Shown here piece after piece: positions 63,044 to 64,000 of a stretch of 64,000 bases of DNA. The DNA is from Flavobacterium sp. TAB 87. Its GTDB lineage: Bacteria > Bacteroidota > Bacteroidia > Flavobacteriales > Flavobacteriaceae. The stretch spans positions 1 to 64,000 of the forward strand of contig NZ_LLWK01000036.1 of the NCBI RefSeq assembly GCF_001529295.1, written 5' to 3'. Below the pieces are notes generated by a model that saw nothing but the letters and a program-made list of their open reading frames with translations, had not been told where the DNA came from and made no database searches. The position numbers and the translations under genes are program-made. How positions within the stretch are numbered: position 1 is the first letter of the stretch; every line of letters begins with the position of its first letter.

Positions 63044-63433
63044 TTAATTCGGAATTTTTTCGATTACAACGGCATTATCTTCAAGGTCAAAATATGTACA
63101 AGTCATTTCGACAATATCGATACGCCATTTATTTATTCCACATTGTGCTGCTTGATTGCAAAAAGATAAGTAATCGGTCTCACCATCCTGATGCATAACT
63201 AAAAACTGAATAAAGCGTTCCTTATTTACTGTCGAACTAATCGCTATTTCATTATATTTCTCTTCGGTAGAAGCGGTAAAGTTATTTACGCCATAATATT
63301 CGGTACAACCATCTTTAACGAAAGTGTCATAGCCTTTAACTCCTAAAATTATTAAATCTTGAATGTAATTTGGAAAATCTGCGCCTGTCTTTACTTTAGC
63401 ATGCGACTCTTTGATTTGATCTATTGTAAACAT
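63044..63433 (-). CDS. DUF1398 family protein
   Basis: A 129-residue protein with the family pattern FTIDQIKESHAKVKTGADFP, YIQDLIILGVKGYDTFVKDG and WRIDIVEMTCTYFDLEDNAV. The family is of unknown function and is sometimes called phage-envelope-like by old annotation, for which I see no support. It lies 14 bp before the tandem ATPase gene on the same strand. Confidence 0.82.
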   Translation of the reverse strand: MFTIDQIKESHAKVKTGADFPNYIQDLIILGVKGYDTFVKDGCTEYYGVNNFTASTEEKYNEIAISSTVNKERFIQFLVMHQDGETDYLSFCNQAAQCGINKWRIDIVEMTCTYFDLEDNAVVIEKIPN

Positions 63434-63674
63434 AAGTTTATTTTTTGTTGACCTATAAAAGTAAGTAAATTTTTCATTTTTCGATATTTTAGATTGGTAA
63501 GAAAATCTTAATTAGATATCAATATTAAGTATACTACTTCAAGACGTGAAATACTCTTTAAGCAAAGATTAAAATTCACATGTATTAGACTTTATTTTTG
63601 CTATAATCTTTAGGATCAAAATCGTACCAATAACTCAAAAAGAGAATTGACTATTTTGCAGTTACTTAATTACT

Positions 63675-64000
63675 TTAAAGCGCGATAAAATCGTCTGTTT
63701 TAGGAAAAACGCTCAAGGCTTCAATTATAATTTCAGGAGTTGGTGTCGCTATTTTTCTCAATTTAGTATCCATCCAAGCACCATCAACCGTAATTACGGC
63801 ACATAATTTTTCATCATTGTAAAATTCATGTACAATAGACCAACGAGAAGCGTCTACTTTCATTTTAGACATTTTGGTTTTCATGACAATAACATCCGAA
63901 AGGTTAATTTCTTTTCTAAAAACACATTCTTCACGAAACAAGATTGGTCCAAAATGTTGCGTTTGCATGACGCGCAATGTCAGTCCTAATTGTTCTAATA
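63675..64000 (-). CDS. Hot-dog-fold acyl-CoA thioesterase, 5' end outside the window
   Basis: The visible part (about 108 residues) reads LEQLGLTLRVMQTQHFGPIL, FREECVFRKEINLSDVIVMK, WSIVHEFYNDEKLCAVITVD and GAWMDTKLRKIATPTPEIII. It is the pattern of a YbgC/4HBT-type thioesterase, with the active-site Asp region before the window edge. The open frame continues through base 64000 with no start, so the gene is truncated by the window, not by mutation. A 240-bp gap without genes separates it from the DUF1398 gene. Confidence 0.8.
   Translation of the reverse strand, partial: LEQLGLTLRVMQTQHFGPILFREECVFRKEINLSDVIVMKTKMSKMKVDASRWSIVHEFYNDEKLCAVITVDGAWMDTKLRKIATPTPEIIIEALSVFPKTDDFIAL

Overview
The window is AT-rich chromosomal DNA of a flavobacterium (Bacteroidota; Flavobacterium or a close relative). 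This rests on promoter boxes of the TAnnTTTG type, the carbamoyltransferase-type arginine operon, conjugation genes of the Bacteroidetes TraJ/TraN type, a TPR-AraC regulator, a bacillithiol YtxJ protein and flavobacterial versions of the housekeeping proteins. No database search was possible; family names come from motif recognition.

Positions 1-24,600 are accessory DNA. A small XRE regulator is followed by a 14-kb one-strand defence operon (1069-15109): hsdM, a DUF262/HNH nuclease gene, a second hsdM broken by one ochre codon, hsdS, a 1100-residue GHKL ATPase with a DUF3883-like end, the DarT/DarG toxin-antitoxin pair, and hsdR. A decayed hsdS recognition-domain piece lies just after hsdR. 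Next come a TPR-AraC sensor-regulator and a compact cluster of four small orphan genes with holin-like and DUF5675 members, plus a convergent 59-codon gene. A wrecked conjugative element follows (traJ fused to traN by deletion, a split element gene, three small DNA-binding-type genes), ending in a tyrosine recombinase beside tRNA-Tyr.

From tRNA-Tyr to about 39.1 kb the genes are ordinary chromosome: acyl-ACP thioesterase, miaA, a potassium channel, an exonuclease/GIY-YIG fusion, a YggS protein, hydroxyacyl-CoA dehydrogenase, a Gfo/Idh oxidoreductase, pcm, a Fic-like protein with a ruined active site, smpB, a VF530 protein, an outer-membrane protein, a GNAT, an aldose epimerase and an M1 peptidase.

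Positions 39.2-50.6 kb hold a complete arginine/proline operon: N-acetyltransferase, argG, argC, argD-type aminotransferase, proA, proB, N-acyl-ornithine carbamoyltransferase, argB, an argE-type peptidase and argH. It is preceded by a roughly 320-nt leader. Most gaps between its genes carry quasi-palindromes or a dispersed GATAGCAG-containing hairpin repeat.

The right end carries two membrane proteins, ytxJ, clpB, rlmH, a monooxygenase-like protein, an exported adenosine deaminase, a cation/proton antiporter, a SulP transporter, a tandem ABC ATPase, a DUF1398 protein and the 3' part of a thioesterase gene that runs off the window.
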